Part shown: piece after piece, positions 19,732-28,938 of the stretch
How the letters are laid out: each line of letters opens with the position of its first letter
Position numbering within the stretch: position 1 is the first letter of the stretch
NCBI GenBank assembly: GCA_017307955.1
Contig: JAFKFV010000008.1
Span: 62,001-126,000 of the forward strand
Source: Allobosea sp.
Lineage (GTDB): Bacteria; Pseudomonadota; Alphaproteobacteria; Rhizobiales; Kaistiaceae
Reading direction: 5' to 3'
Length of the DNA stretch: 64,000 nt
Notes under the pieces: generated by a model
The model's database searches: none
Seen by the model: only the letters and a program-made list of their open reading frames with translations
What the model was told of the DNA's origin: nothing
Program-made: the position numbers and the translations under genes

Positions 19732-20715
19732 TCAAGCGGCGGCGGCATCCTCGCGGCGGACACGCAGGCGTTTCACGCGGCGGCGGTCCGATTCGAGAAT
19801 CTCGAGCGCGATGCCGCCCGGCAGCGCGACATGCTCGCCGGCTTCCGGGATGCGGCCGAGCAGTGTGAAGACGAGGCCGCCGACGGTGTCCACATCGTCA
19901 TGCTCCTCGTCGACCTCGATCGGCGTGCCGAGCGCGGCCGCGAGATCGTCGAGATCGGCGCGGGCATCGACGACGAGCGCGCCATCGGCCTCGGGCGTGA
20001 TGCGCGGGGCGTCGTCCTCGTCATGCTCGTCCTCGATCTCGCCAAAGACGATCTCGACCACGTCCTCCAGCGAGACGAGGCCGTCGGTGCCGCCATATTC
20101 GTCGATGACCACCGCCATCTGGACATGGCTCTGCTGCATGGTGGAGAGCAGGGTCGCCGCCGGCATCGAGGGCGGCACGAACAGGACGCTCCGGATGAGA
20201 TCGGTATCGGCGAGCGTCACCGAGAGGTCGGCGCGGGCGAAGTCGACGCCCTCGGTCCCGGCGCAGGCGACGCCGGTCAGGAAATCCATCAGGTCCTTGA
20301 TGTGGACCATGCCGACCGGGTCGTCGAGCGACTCGCGATAGGCCGGCATGCGCGAATGGCCGCTTTCACGGAAGGCGCGGATCACCTCGGAAAGAGTCAT
20401 GTCGCGATCGAGGGCGAGGATGTCGGCGCGCGGCACCATGACATCGTGGACGCGTACGTCGCGCAGCCGCAGGATATTGCGCAGCATCAGCCGCTCTTCG
20501 GCGGAGAAGTCGGCGGCCGCGTGCTCGTCCTCAAGCGCGGCCTCGATCTCGTCGCGGAGCGAGCCGGCGGGCTTGAAGCCGACCGCCTGTCGCAGCCGGT
20601 CGAACCAGCTATCCTCCCGCTTCTCAGCCTCGCGCTCGGCTGGCGCGAAGGCGGGACTACTTGAGGGTTCGGGGGCGTTGTCGGCGCCCTGTCCGGACGT
20701 GTCGGTGTCGGTCAT
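19732..20715 (-). CDS. corC: CBS-domain CorC/HlyC-family protein
   Basis: A 327-residue protein without clear membrane segments. Two CBS motifs (about 85-205, including VMVPRADILALDRDMTLSEV and VVIDEYGGTDGLVSLEDVVE) are followed by a CorC_HlyC domain (about 225-315, VGGLVFTLLGRIPEAGEHV). Members are linked to Mg/Co homeostasis, mostly through neighbourhood and E. coli CorC. It is encoded between ybeY and lnt, an order conserved widely in proteobacteria. Confidence 0.92.
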   Translation of the reverse strand: MTDTDTSGQGADNAPEPSSSPAFAPAEREAEKREDSWFDRLRQAVGFKPAGSLRDEIEAALEDEHAAADFSAEERLMLRNILRLRDVRVHDVMVPRADILALDRDMTLSEVIRAFRESGHSRMPAYRESLDDPVGMVHIKDLMDFLTGVACAGTEGVDFARADLSVTLADTDLIRSVLFVPPSMPAATLLSTMQQSHVQMAVVIDEYGGTDGLVSLEDVVEIVFGEIEDEHDEDDAPRITPEADGALVVDARADLDDLAAALGTPIEVDEEHDDVDTVGGLVFTLLGRIPEAGEHVALPGGIALEILESDRRRVKRLRVRREDAAAA

Positions 20716-20754
20716 CGGTTCCTGGTTTCGTCTGCGTCGCGCCGCTCGCGCGCC

Positions 20755-21249
20755 TCAGGCCGCCGGCTCGGCATAGGGATCCGCGATCCCGAGCCGGCCG
20801 AGAATGGCCGTTTCCAGCCCTTCCATACGCTCGGCCTCCTCGTCCTCCATGTGATCATGGCCGAAGAGGTGAAGCAAGCCATGGACGAGAAGATGGGTGA
20901 GGTGGTCGTCGAATGCGATCCCCTCTGCCACCGCCTCGGCGCGCACGGTCTCCGAGGCGAGGACGATATCGCCGAGCATGGGACCAAAACGAGTGGCGCC
21001 GGGCGGCGTGCCGGGAAAGGACAAGACATTGGTCGCCTTGTCCTTTTGCCGCCAGGAGTCGTTCAGAAGGCGAATATGCTCGTCGTCGGTGAACACGATC
21101 GACAGCTCCGATCCCTCCACGGCATCCAGCCGGCCTTCCGCGAAGCTCGCTTCGACGGCGCGCGCGACGAGCGCCGCGAGGCTGTCCTCGCCCGGCCAGT
21201 CGCCGGCCTCGACGAGAAGGTCGACGGCAATCGGCACCGCGACCGTCAC
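20755..21249 (-). CDS. ybeY: Endoribonuclease YbeY (rRNA maturation)
   Basis: A 164-residue metallo-endoribonuclease for 16S rRNA 3'-end maturation and ribosome quality control. The zinc motif HGLLHLFGHDH supplies H123, H127 and H133. LNDSWRQKDKATNVLSFP is the other conserved block. The start overlaps the phoH stop by four bases (ATGA). Confidence 0.96.
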   Translation of the reverse strand: MTVAVPIAVDLLVEAGDWPGEDSLAALVARAVEASFAEGRLDAVEGSELSIVFTDDEHIRLLNDSWRQKDKATNVLSFPGTPPGATRFGPMLGDIVLASETVRAEAVAEGIAFDDHLTHLLVHGLLHLFGHDHMEDEEAERMEGLETAILGRLGIADPYAEPAA

Positions 21250-22328
21250 GCGGCGCCTCCCGATCGCGGCGGCCGCGCCGGCGGCTGGGGCCTGGGCGGG
21301 GCGGCATCATAGGCGCGGACGATGCGGCCGACGAGCGGGTGGCGGACGACATCGACATCCGTGAAGCGGATCTGGACGATCCCCTGCACGTCGCGCAGCA
21401 AATCGACGGCCTCGGCGAGGCCCGAAACCTGCCCGGGCGGCAAGTCGACCTGCGAAGGGTCGCCGGTGATGATCATGCGCGAGCCCTCGCCGAGGCGGGT
21501 CAGGAACATCTTCATCTGCATCGATGTGGTGTTCTGCGCCTCGTCGAGGATGACGACGGCGTTGGCGAGCGTGCGGCCGCGCATGAAGGCGAGCGGCGCC
21601 ACCTCGATCATGCCCGATGTCAGGCCGCGCTCGACCTTCTCCGGCGGCATCATGTCGTAGAGCGCGTCATAGAGCGGGCGGAGATAGGGGTCGACCTTCT
21701 CCTTCATGTCGCCGGGCAGGAAACCGAGCCGCTCGCCGGCCTCGACGGCCGGGCGCGACAGGATCAGCCGCGAGACGTCGCCGCGCTCGATCAGCGCTGC
21801 GGCATAGGCGACCGCGAGATAGGTCTTGCCGGTGCCGGCCGGGCCGATGCCGAACACCATTTCGGCGCGGTCCATGGCGCGGATATAGGCGTCCTGCGCC
21901 GGATTGCGGGCCATGATGGTACGGCGGCGCGTCGAGATCTGGGCCATCGCGAGACGGCCCTTGGGCTCGAGGCTCGGCAGGTTCAGCTGCTCGTCGGTGG
22001 CCTCGGCCATGCGCACCGCCCCTTCGACATCGGCCGGGCCGATCTCGTGGCCCTGCTGCAGGCGGAGATAGAGGATGTCGAGCGCCAGCCGCGCCTCGGC
22101 GCAGGCCTCGGGACGGCCGCGGATGGTGAGCTGGTTGCCGCGCGCCACCGCCTCGATGCCGAGGCGCTTTTCCAGGATCGCGAGATTCTGGTCGAACTGG
22201 CCGAACAGCTCGCTGGCCAGGCGGTTGTCGTCGAAGCCGATCACCACATGGGCGAGGTCGGAGGCGTGCGACATCTCGGAGACGCGGCCGGCAGGCGGGC
22301 CGCCGGGTGTCGTCGAGCGTGCGGTCAA
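21246..22328 (-). CDS. phoH: PhoH-family ATPase
   Basis: A 360-residue P-loop ATPase with Walker A GPAGTGKT at 162-169 and Walker [12 protein letters not shown] near 255-264. The N-terminal 110 residues carry a KH-like segment ([20 protein letters not shown]). PhoH is encoded next to ybeY and is thought to act with it in RNA metabolism. The start at 22328 overlaps the miaB stop by four bases; an internal ATG at 22274 (MSHASDLAH) is an alternative. Confidence 0.93.
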   Translation of the reverse strand: MTARSTTPGGPPAGRVSEMSHASDLAHVVIGFDDNRLASELFGQFDQNLAILEKRLGIEAVARGNQLTIRGRPEACAEARLALDILYLRLQQGHEIGPADVEGAVRMAEATDEQLNLPSLEPKGRLAMAQISTRRRTIMARNPAQDAYIRAMDRAEMVFGIGPAGTGKTYLAVAYAAALIERGDVSRLILSRPAVEAGERLGFLPGDMKEKVDPYLRPLYDALYDMMPPEKVERGLTSGMIEVAPLAFMRGRTLANAVVILDEAQNTTSMQMKMFLTRLGEGSRMIITGDPSQVDLPPGQVSGLAEAVDLLRDVQGIVQIRFTDVDVVRHPLVGRIVRAYDAAPPRPQPPARPPRSGGAA

Positions 22329-23737
22329 GGGGCGGTCTCCGCGCTATGGGCCATCAGGGCCGGCCGAGGGCCGGCGGGCATGTCGACAAGCGTGCCGACG
22401 AGGGTATGGGTGACGAGCGCGTCGATGGCGACGCGGCCGATCGTGCCGATCCGCTCGGGCGGCGCCTCGACCGCGACCGGCTGCAGCCAGGGCGAGCGGC
22501 CCATGAGCTGGCCGGGGCCGCGGCCCGGCTTTTCGAAGAGAACGTCCATGACCTTGCCGACGGCGGCGCGGTTGAAGGCCTCGGACTGGGCATCGACGAG
22601 CGCCTGCAGGCGCGAGAGGCGCTCGGCCATCACGGCCTCCTCGACGGCGCCGTCCTTCAGCGCCGCCGGCGTTCCAGGGCGCGCGCTATATTTGAAGGAA
22701 AAGGCCGAGCCGTAGCCGACCTCCTCGATGAGGCGCAGCGTCGCCTCGAAATCGGCCTCGCTCTCGCCTGGGAAGCCGACGATGAAATCGGAGGAAAGCG
22801 CGATATCGGGCCGCGCGGCGCGGATGCGCTCGACGAGGCGGATATAATCGGCCGCCTTGTGCTTGCGGTTCATGGCCGCGAGGATGCGGTCGGAGCCCGA
22901 CTGCACGGGGAGATGCAGATAGGGCATCAGCGCCGGCAGGTCGCGATGGGCCGCGATCAGCGCGTCGTCCATGTCGCGCGGATGGCTGGTCGTGTAGCGG
23001 AGGCGATCGAGGCCCGGAATCTCGGCGATGCGGAAGAGCAGTTCGCCGAGGCCCCAGGCGCGGCCGTCCTCTCCCGTGCCATGCCAGGCATTGACGTTCT
23101 GTCCGAGCAGCGTCAGCTCCCGCACGCCGGCATCGGCGAGCCGCCGCGCTTCGTCGAGGATGGCCGCCACGGGACGCGAGACCTCGGCGCCGCGCGTATA
23201 GGGCACGACGCAGAAGGTGCAGAACTTGTCGCAGCCTTCCTGGATCGTGAGGAAGGCGGTGACGCCGCGCGAACGGGTCTGCGAGCGCGTCGCCTTGGGC
23301 AGCGCGGCGAATTTCTCCTCGATCGCGAACTCGGTCTCGACGGCACGGCGGCCAGCCGCGACCTCGCCGAGCAGGCGCGGCAGATGCTGATAGGATTGCG
23401 GGCCGACGACGAGGTCGACCACCGGCGCGCGGCGGGCGATCTCGGCGCCTTCCGCCTGCGCGACGCAGCCGGTGACGCCGACCGTGACGCTGCGGCCGGA
23501 CCGCGCCGCCTCCTCCTTCATGACGCGGATGCGCCCGAGCTCGGAATAGACCTTCTCGGCCGCCTTCTCGCGGATGTGGCAGGTGTTGAGCAGGACGAGA
23601 TCGGCTTCGTCCATCCGGTCGGTCGGCGCATAGCCGTCAGCCGCCAGCGCGTCCGTCATCCTTTCGGAATCGTAGACGTTCATCTGGCAGCCATAGGTCT
23701 TGATATAGACGCGCTTCTTGGTCTCTGGTGCGGCCAT
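22325..23737 (-). CDS. miaB: tRNA-2-methylthio-N6-dimethylallyladenosine synthase
   Basis: A 470-residue radical-SAM methylthiotransferase acting on A37 of tRNAs. The N-terminal MTTase domain has cluster cysteines C17 ([11 protein letters not shown]), C53 and C91. The radical SAM core has C169, C173 and C176 in [18 protein letters not shown]-binding domain ends the protein (about 395-460). It is upstream of phoH with a four-base overlap. Confidence 0.97.
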   Translation of the reverse strand: MAAPETKKRVYIKTYGCQMNVYDSERMTDALAADGYAPTDRMDEADLVLLNTCHIREKAAEKVYSELGRIRVMKEEAARSGRSVTVGVTGCVAQAEGAEIARRAPVVDLVVGPQSYQHLPRLLGEVAAGRRAVETEFAIEEKFAALPKATRSQTRSRGVTAFLTIQEGCDKFCTFCVVPYTRGAEVSRPVAAILDEARRLADAGVRELTLLGQNVNAWHGTGEDGRAWGLGELLFRIAEIPGLDRLRYTTSHPRDMDDALIAAHRDLPALMPYLHLPVQSGSDRILAAMNRKHKAADYIRLVERIRAARPDIALSSDFIVGFPGESEADFEATLRLIEEVGYGSAFSFKYSARPGTPAALKDGAVEEAVMAERLSRLQALVDAQSEAFNRAAVGKVMDVLFEKPGRGPGQLMGRSPWLQPVAVEAPPERIGTIGRVAIDALVTHTLVGTLVDMPAGPRPALMAHSAETAP

Positions 23738-23834
23738 TGATCCCGCGATGCTGAGGAGGTGGCGGCGTGCCGCGCGGTTTCGAGCCTTCTTCTATCGTCT
23801 TTCGCCACGCGTGAGAATAGCGGCGACGCCGCCT

Positions 23835-24629
23835 TCAGGCAGGCGTTGCAGCGCGGCAACGCGCGGCGCGAACCGCGCGGACCATCGACCGCACCTCCGC
23901 CTCGGCCGCCGCCGTCACGCGCTTGCGATCGGCGGCCGCGGCCAGCACCACCGGCGTCCCGAACGAAACGATCGCGTCGATGGCGCCCGTCGAGACGAGC
24001 GTCGCGAGATGTGGCGCGAGGTCCATGTCGCCATGCCAGGCGACATCGCTCATCCGAAGCCGGCCGATCGGCAGGCCGTGCAGCGCGGTGTAGGCGATGG
24101 CGACCGGCTGCAGCGTGATCGAGCCTTCACCGAGCGCTCGCGCCGCCGCGCCGACCAGCGCCGAGCGGAAGGGCAAAACCTGCACGCCGTCGCCCGTCGT
24201 TCCTTCCGCGAACAGGACGAGCGCCTCACCTCCCGCAAGCCGAGCGGCGATCGCCGCGCCGTCGCCCGCCGTCGCCGAACGGCGCGTGCGATCGACGAAG
24301 ACGCTTCGCTGCAGCCGCGCGAGATGGCGCACGACCGGCCAGCCGGCCACCTCCTGCTTGGCGATGAAGGAGACGGGCATCACGCTGCCGAGCGTCACGA
24401 TGTCGAGCCAGGACACGTGGTTGGCGACGAGGAGCAACGGCCGCGCCGCCGCCGGCGTCCCCTCGACGCGCACCTTCATGCCCAGCACGAACCGCGCGAC
24501 GCGCTGCCAGAGCATCGGCAGCAGCCCGGCATGACGAGGGGCGAATCGCATCGCGAGGAGCTGGAACGGCAGGAACAGGAGGGTCACCGCTGCCAGCACG
24601 AGGACGAGAACAACGAGGCGGACGCTCAC
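23835..24629 (-). CDS. plsC: 1-acyl-sn-glycerol-3-phosphate acyltransferase
   Basis: A 264-residue lysophosphatidic-acid acyltransferase of phospholipid synthesis. An N-terminal membrane segment (about 3-26) precedes the HX4D motif NHVSWLD with H71 and D76. The second block, LFAEGTTGDGVQVLPF, matches the EGTR-type acceptor motif with a T-T-G variant. It overlaps the upstream fur-like gene by four bases. Confidence 0.9.
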   Translation of the reverse strand: MSVRLVVLVLVLAAVTLLFLPFQLLAMRFAPRHAGLLPMLWQRVARFVLGMKVRVEGTPAAARPLLLVANHVSWLDIVTLGSVMPVSFIAKQEVAGWPVVRHLARLQRSVFVDRTRRSATAGDGAAIAARLAGGEALVLFAEGTTGDGVQVLPFRSALVGAAARALGEGSITLQPVAIAYTALHGLPIGRLRMSDVAWHGDMDLAPHLATLVSTGAIDAIVSFGTPVVLAAAADRKRVTAAAEAEVRSMVRAVRAARCRAATPA

Positions 24630-25075
24630 CCCTTGCCCTTGTCGCGGGCGTCGATCGGCACGGCGTAGAGCTCCAGCCTATGATCGACGAGCCTGTAGCC
24701 GAGGCGCTTGGCGATCACCTCCTGCAGGGCCTCGATCTCCTCACTGCGGAATTCGATGACGGCGCCGGACCGGAGGTCGATCAGGTGGTCGTGATGCTCG
24801 TCGGAAACCGTTTCGTAGCGGCTGCGCCCGTCGCGGAAATCATGGCGCTCGATGATGCCGGCATCCTCGAACAGCTTCACGGTGCGGTAGACGGTCGAGA
24901 TCGAGATGCGCGGATCGATGGCCGAGGCGCGCCGATAGACCTCCTCGACATCGGGGTGGTCGGTGGCGGCGTCGAGCACGCGCGCGATCGTACGGCGCTG
25001 GTCGGTCATGCGCATGCCCTTCGCCGCGCAGGCCGCCTCGAGCGTCTGGTTCTGGTCCGCCGCTGCCTCTTCCAT
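24626..25075 (-). CDS. Fur-family metalloregulator (Fur/Mur)
   Basis: A 149-residue Fur family repressor. The winged helix (about 15-85) has RMTDQRRTIARVLDAA and ISISTVYRTVKLFEDAGII. The metal-site region has SDEHHDHLIDLRSG. The C-terminal CxxC zinc pair of enteric Fur is missing, as in many rhizobial members. In Rhizobiales the Fur encoded next to plsC and miaB is usually Mur, which senses manganese and represses mntH or sitABCD, while iron is handled by Irr and RirA. That role is inferred from position and family. Confidence 0.88.
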   Translation of the reverse strand: MEEAAADQNQTLEAACAAKGMRMTDQRRTIARVLDAATDHPDVEEVYRRASAIDPRISISTVYRTVKLFEDAGIIERHDFRDGRSRYETVSDEHHDHLIDLRSGAVIEFRSEEIEALQEVIAKRLGYRLVDHRLELYAVPIDARDKGKG

Positions 25076-25110
25076 TCCGTGACCCCCGAAAGCCCGGCCC
25101 GTTTCTGGCG

Positions 25111-25611
25111 TTAGCGAAGTTGCAACCGCATGACAAGCGCGGTGGCCCCACCGGCGCCGTCGGCATAGTAGCCCTTGCGGCGGCCGACCTCCTTGAAACC
25201 GAGACGGCGATAGAGGGCGAGCGCCGGCTCATTCACTTCGCTGACCTCGAGGAAGACGCTTTCCACAGCGGCGGCATAAAGGCGGCGCAACGCCTCCTCC
25301 ATCAGGCGGCGGCCATAGCCGCGGCCCCGCCGGGCCTCGCCCACCGCGACCGTCAGCACCTCCGCCTCGCCGGCGACGACGCGCAGCATGACGAAGCCCT
25401 GGACCGAACGCGTGCCGAACACCGATTCGCGGCGGAGCAGCAGCGTGCGCACCGTCTTCTCCGCAATGAGCCGCTCGAACTCGTCGAGGCTCCAGCCACG
25501 GCGGAAACCCTCGGCATGGATCGTGACCATGGCCTCGAGATCGGTCTCGCTCTGCGGCTCGTCATAGGCGAGGCGCGGCTGCGGCAGGAAGGGAAGCAGG
25601 AAATCGGTCAT
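25111..25611 (-). CDS. rimI: Ribosomal-protein-S18-alanine N-acetyltransferase-like GNAT
   Basis: A 166-residue GNAT acetyltransferase. The acetyl-CoA motif is VAVGEARRGRGYGRRLMEEALRR in fragment form RRGRGYGRRL, followed by FLEVSEVNEPALALYRRLGF, typical of RimI. It overlaps tsaB by four bases, and the tsaB-rimI pair is highly conserved. It probably acetylates the N-terminal Ala of S18. Confidence 0.93.
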   Translation of the reverse strand: MTDFLLPFLPQPRLAYDEPQSETDLEAMVTIHAEGFRRGWSLDEFERLIAEKTVRTLLLRRESVFGTRSVQGFVMLRVVAGEAEVLTVAVGEARRGRGYGRRLMEEALRRLYAAAVESVFLEVSEVNEPALALYRRLGFKEVGRRKGYYADGAGGATALVMRLQLR

Positions 25612-26264
25612 CGGCGGGCGATCCTGGCCCCACCCTGCGGCGCGGCGTCGGGCGGCTTCACATAGAGCGGCTTCGGGGGGAAGAGAGCCGGATCGAGCCG
25701 GGCGCCGAGGTCGAGCAGCATGTCGATCGACGGCGCCGAATCGCGGTGAACTGGCGCGAAGCCTTCGCCGAGGACCGCGGCGCCGGCACCGGCGACCACG
25801 AAGTTGCCGGCCGCAGCCTCAGCGGCGAAGTCGGCGCTGGTGCCGGCCGCCGGCGGCGAGAGCGGCGCGCCATTCGCATCGAAGGCCTGGCCGTAGAGTT
25901 CGTCGGCGCGAGCGGGCAGCAGCGCCAGCACCGGCCGCGGCATCTCCATCAGCGCGAGCGCATGCGCGGCATGGATCATCAGCGTCGGCACGCCCACGAC
26001 CGGAATCCGGTTCACGAGCGCGATGCCGCGGGCGGCGGCGATGCCGACCCTGAGGCCCGTGAAGGAGCCGGGTCCGACCGTGACCGCGATCCGCTCGAGC
26101 GCGGAAGGCGCGATTTCGGCCTCTGCGAGGAGGCCGGCGATCGCGTCCATCAGGATCTCGGCATGGCCGCGGCCGATGGTGGCCACCCGCGTCCATCGCC
26201 GATCGCCGGCGACGAGGCCGACCGAGGCGTTCTCCAGCGCGGTATCGATGGCGAGCAGGATCAT
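25608..26264 (-). CDS. tsaB: tRNA threonylcarbamoyladenosine synthesis protein TsaB
   Basis: A 218-residue TsaB, the ASKHA-fold partner of TsaD in making t6A37 in ANN-decoding tRNAs. It starts MILLAIDTALENASVGL and contains VTVGPGSFTGLRVGIAAARG. The start is ATG at 26264; the frame is open further upstream but has no family match there. It is the first gene of a run of minus-strand core genes and is divergent from the LacI-family regulator 128 bases away. Confidence 0.94.
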   Translation of the reverse strand: MILLAIDTALENASVGLVAGDRRWTRVATIGRGHAEILMDAIAGLLAEAEIAPSALERIAVTVGPGSFTGLRVGIAAARGIALVNRIPVVGVPTLMIHAAHALALMEMPRPVLALLPARADELYGQAFDANGAPLSPPAAGTSADFAAEAAAGNFVVAGAGAAVLGEGFAPVHRDSAPSIDMLLDLGARLDPALFPPKPLYVKPPDAAPQGGARIARR

Positions 26265-26392
26265 CCGGCCGGAATAATGCGCCGCCGCCGCCCTGTCGAG
26301 GGCGGAGCCTCGGCGCCTGCCCGGCCGCCGGGGCGGCTTGCACGCCGCCGGCGCTTCTCTATGACAGGAAGCTTCGGGAGCGCTGACGAGCC

Positions 26393-27460
26393 ATGAACGA
26401 CGACCGGATCTCGAGATCGGCCACCTTGATGCAGGTCGCGGCACGCGCCGGCGTCTCGACGGCGACGGTCGCCCGCGTCCTGAAGGCGAAGGGCTATGTC
26501 TCCGACGAGGCGCGGGCTCGGGTCGAGGCGGCGGTGAAGGCGATCGGCTACCGGCCGAACGCGATGGCGCGGGGGCTGCGCCAGCGCCGGAGCTTCACGA
26601 TCGGCCACATGCTGGACGCGATCATCGTCAATCCGTTCTTCGTCAATGTCGCGCACTGGGCCGAGGAAGAAGCGCTGGAGCACGGCTACAAGACGTTTCT
26701 TTTCAATCACAACGGCGATGGCGCGCGCGAGCGGATCGGCATCGAGCGCTTCATCGAGAGGCGGGTCGATGCGGTGCTCTTCACCAATGCCATCGCCACC
26801 GAGAATGTCCGCCTGCTCGCTGCCGCCGGCATCCCGGCGCTGCAGCTGGAGCGGTCGAAGACGCCGGCCGCGCCGGCGATCCGTGTCGACAACAAGGTGG
26901 GGGCGCTCGAGGCGATGCGCCATCTGGTCGAACTCGGACATCGGCGGATCGCCTTTGTCGGCGGGGATCCCGACCTGATCGGGCGGGGAGCGACCGCCGG
27001 GCCGACCGTCGAGGAGGATAGGCTGGAGGCCTATCGGAGCGGCCTCGCGGCGGCGGGGTTGTCGCCCGACCCGGCGCTGATGCGGCTCGGCCGCTATTAC
27101 AGCCTCGAGGCGGGCGGCACGAGTTCTGAGGGTTACCGCCATGCCAAGTCCTTGCTGGAGCTCGAAGAACGGCCGACTGCCATCTTCGCGACCTGCGACA
27201 TCCTGGCGGCCGGCGCGCTGCAGGCGGTCTACGAGGCGGGGCTCCGGGTACCCGACGACATCTCGGTGATCGGCTTCGACGACACGATCGCGGCCAATCT
27301 CACGCCGCAGCTCACCACCGTCGCGCAGCCGATGGAGGATCTCGGCCGCATCGGATTCCGCGCCGTGCTGGCGGCGATCGAGACCGGGGAGTTCCCCGAA
27401 CTTCCCCTTCTGCCGAGCCGGCTTGTGTTGCGCCGGTCCACCGCGTCCACCGCGCGCTGA
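26393..27460 (+). CDS. LacI-family transcriptional regulator
   Basis: A 355-residue LacI/GalR regulator. The HTH is at about 10-30 (MQVAARAGVSTATVARVL), followed by the hinge (GYRPNAMARGLRQRRS) and a periplasmic-binding-protein-like effector domain to about 345 (HRRIAFVGGDP, SVIGFDDTIAANLTPQLTTV). It immediately precedes the carbohydrate ABC importer operon and a LacI-type palindrome lies in the gap between them, so it is very probably the local repressor. The inducer is unknown. Confidence 0.92.
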   Translation: MNDDRISRSATLMQVAARAGVSTATVARVLKAKGYVSDEARARVEAAVKAIGYRPNAMARGLRQRRSFTIGHMLDAIIVNPFFVNVAHWAEEEALEHGYKTFLFNHNGDGARERIGIERFIERRVDAVLFTNAIATENVRLLAAAGIPALQLERSKTPAAPAIRVDNKVGALEAMRHLVELGHRRIAFVGGDPDLIGRGATAGPTVEEDRLEAYRSGLAAAGLSPDPALMRLGRYYSLEAGGTSSEGYRHAKSLLELEERPTAIFATCDILAAGALQAVYEAGLRVPDDISVIGFDDTIAANLTPQLTTVAQPMEDLGRIGFRAVLAAIETGEFPELPLLPSRLVLRRSTASTAR

Positions 27461-27488
27461 CCCTCTTCGATACGAGTTTCGGTCCTCG

Positions 27489-27517
27489 TTGACCGAACGT
27501 GTTTTGCACTGTACAAA
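27489..27517 (+). promoter_or_regulatory. Promoter of the carbohydrate ABC importer operon
   Basis: TTGACC (27489-27494) and TACAAA (27512-27517) are spaced by 17 bases, a good sigma-70 arrangement. Transcription would start near 27524, at the edge of the operator. Confidence 0.65.
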
Positions 27518-27525
27518 ATTCAATG

Positions 27526-27539
27526 TGTCATCGATGACA
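27526..27539. promoter_or_regulatory. LacI-type operator palindrome
   Basis: TGTCATCGATGACA is a perfect 14-base palindrome with the central CG typical of LacI-family operators. It sits about nine bases after the -10 box, where a bound repressor would block RNA polymerase, and 65 bases after the end of the lacI-like gene. Assignment to that regulator is inferred from position. Confidence 0.7.
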
Positions 27540-27653
27540 TATGGTGTTCGATCAACATCGGGCACCCAATCCAGCCTGCGAAAAGACAGGCGCCGTCAGG
27601 AAACGCCACCGCCGCCTCATCGCGGCCAACCGAACCCATTCGGAGGGACACCC

Positions 27654-28925
27654 ATGCGCATCAAGGCGCTCCTCGCCGCCACGGCGCTCGCCGCTGGCCT
27701 CGCCGCTTCGCCGGCCCTGGCCGAGACCAATGTCACGTTCTGGCAGTTCTCCACCCGCGACGCCGACATCGCCGCCTGGAACGACGCCATCGCGGCGTTC
27801 GAGAAGGTGAATCCGGACATCAAGGTCAACATGGAGATCGTGCCCTGGTCGGAGCAGCAGCAGCGGCTCGTCAGTGCGCTCTCGGCCGGCGGCCTGCCCG
27901 ACGTCTCGATGCTCGGCAACAATGTCGTGGCGCAGTTCCAGGCGGCCGGCGCGCTCGCCCCGCTCGACGACTACATCGCCGCCTATGACAAGGAGACCGG
28001 CGACGACTTCGCCGCCAATGTCTGGCCCGGCGACAAGGGCTATTACAACCTCGCCGGCAAGTGGTGGGCCTCGCCGGTCAATGTCGAGACGCGCGCGCTC
28101 TACTACCGCAAGGATCTCTTCAAGGCAGCCGGGCTCGATCCCGACAAGCCGCCGCAGACCTGGGAAGAGTTCGCCGCCGACGCGAAGAAGCTCACCAAGG
28201 ACGGCGTCTATGGCGCGGGCCTCTCGATGAGCCTCGACTATTTCACCGTCCAGAACTTCATGAGCGCCTATCTCGGCTATGGCGCGCGCATGCTGAACGA
28301 CGACGGCAAGTGCGGCTTCGACACGCCCGAGTTCAAGCAGGCGCTCGACGTCTATACGAGCATCTACAAGGACAAGGCGACGCATCCCGATGCGCCGACC
28401 ATGAATGGCGACACGTTCCGCAAGGGCTTCCGCGACGGCAAGTTCGCGATGATCCTGTCGGACCCCGGCCTCTACAAGGACCTGCAGAACGACAAGGCGC
28501 CGTTCCTCGACGAGGTCGGGATCGCCTTCGTGCCGGCCGGCGCCAAGAACCGTTCCGGCTTCCTCGGCGGCTGGCCGCTGGTGCTGTGGGATGCGTCCGA
28601 GAACAAGGAAGCCGCCGCCAAGTGGATCCTGTTCGCGACCCATGGCGAGGCGCTGAAGAACCTCGCGACCAAGGGCGGCTTCATCCCCGGCAATGTGGCG
28701 CTCGCCAAGCAGGTGCCGTGGACCGAGTTCCCCTATCCGGTCTTTGTCGAGCAGCTGCAGGACGCCAAGGCCTACCAGGCTCCGAGCGAAGCCATCCCGC
28801 AGATGGGCCAGCTCGAGGTCGACACGATCCAGAAGGCCGTGCAGGCGGTGGCGCTCGGGCAGAAGTCGACCGACGAAGCGACGGCCGAGCTCTGCACCGC
28901 GATCAACGACGTCCTCGCCCGCTGA
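27654..28925 (+). CDS. Sugar ABC transporter substrate-binding protein (family 1)
   Basis: A 423-residue extracellular solute-binding protein with a Sec signal peptide (MRIKALLAATALAAGLAASP, cleavage after ALA near residue 23). It has the MalE/UgpB-like fold signals TFWQFSTRDADIAAWNDAI, KVNPDIKVNMEIVPWSEQQQ and a C-terminal KAVQAVALGQKSTDEA. The start ATG at 27654 follows a GGAGGG SD; the frame is open upstream but carries no signal peptide there. It feeds the two permeases downstream. The substrate is probably a mono- or oligosaccharide or polyol. Confidence 0.92.
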   Translation: MRIKALLAATALAAGLAASPALAETNVTFWQFSTRDADIAAWNDAIAAFEKVNPDIKVNMEIVPWSEQQQRLVSALSAGGLPDVSMLGNNVVAQFQAAGALAPLDDYIAAYDKETGDDFAANVWPGDKGYYNLAGKWWASPVNVETRALYYRKDLFKAAGLDPDKPPQTWEEFAADAKKLTKDGVYGAGLSMSLDYFTVQNFMSAYLGYGARMLNDDGKCGFDTPEFKQALDVYTSIYKDKATHPDAPTMNGDTFRKGFRDGKFAMILSDPGLYKDLQNDKAPFLDEVGIAFVPAGAKNRSGFLGGWPLVLWDASENKEAAAKWILFATHGEALKNLATKGGFIPGNVALAKQVPWTEFPYPVFVEQLQDAKAYQAPSEAIPQMGQLEVDTIQKAVQAVALGQKSTDEATAELCTAINDVLAR

Positions 28926-28938
28926 CCGGCGCGGCCTG

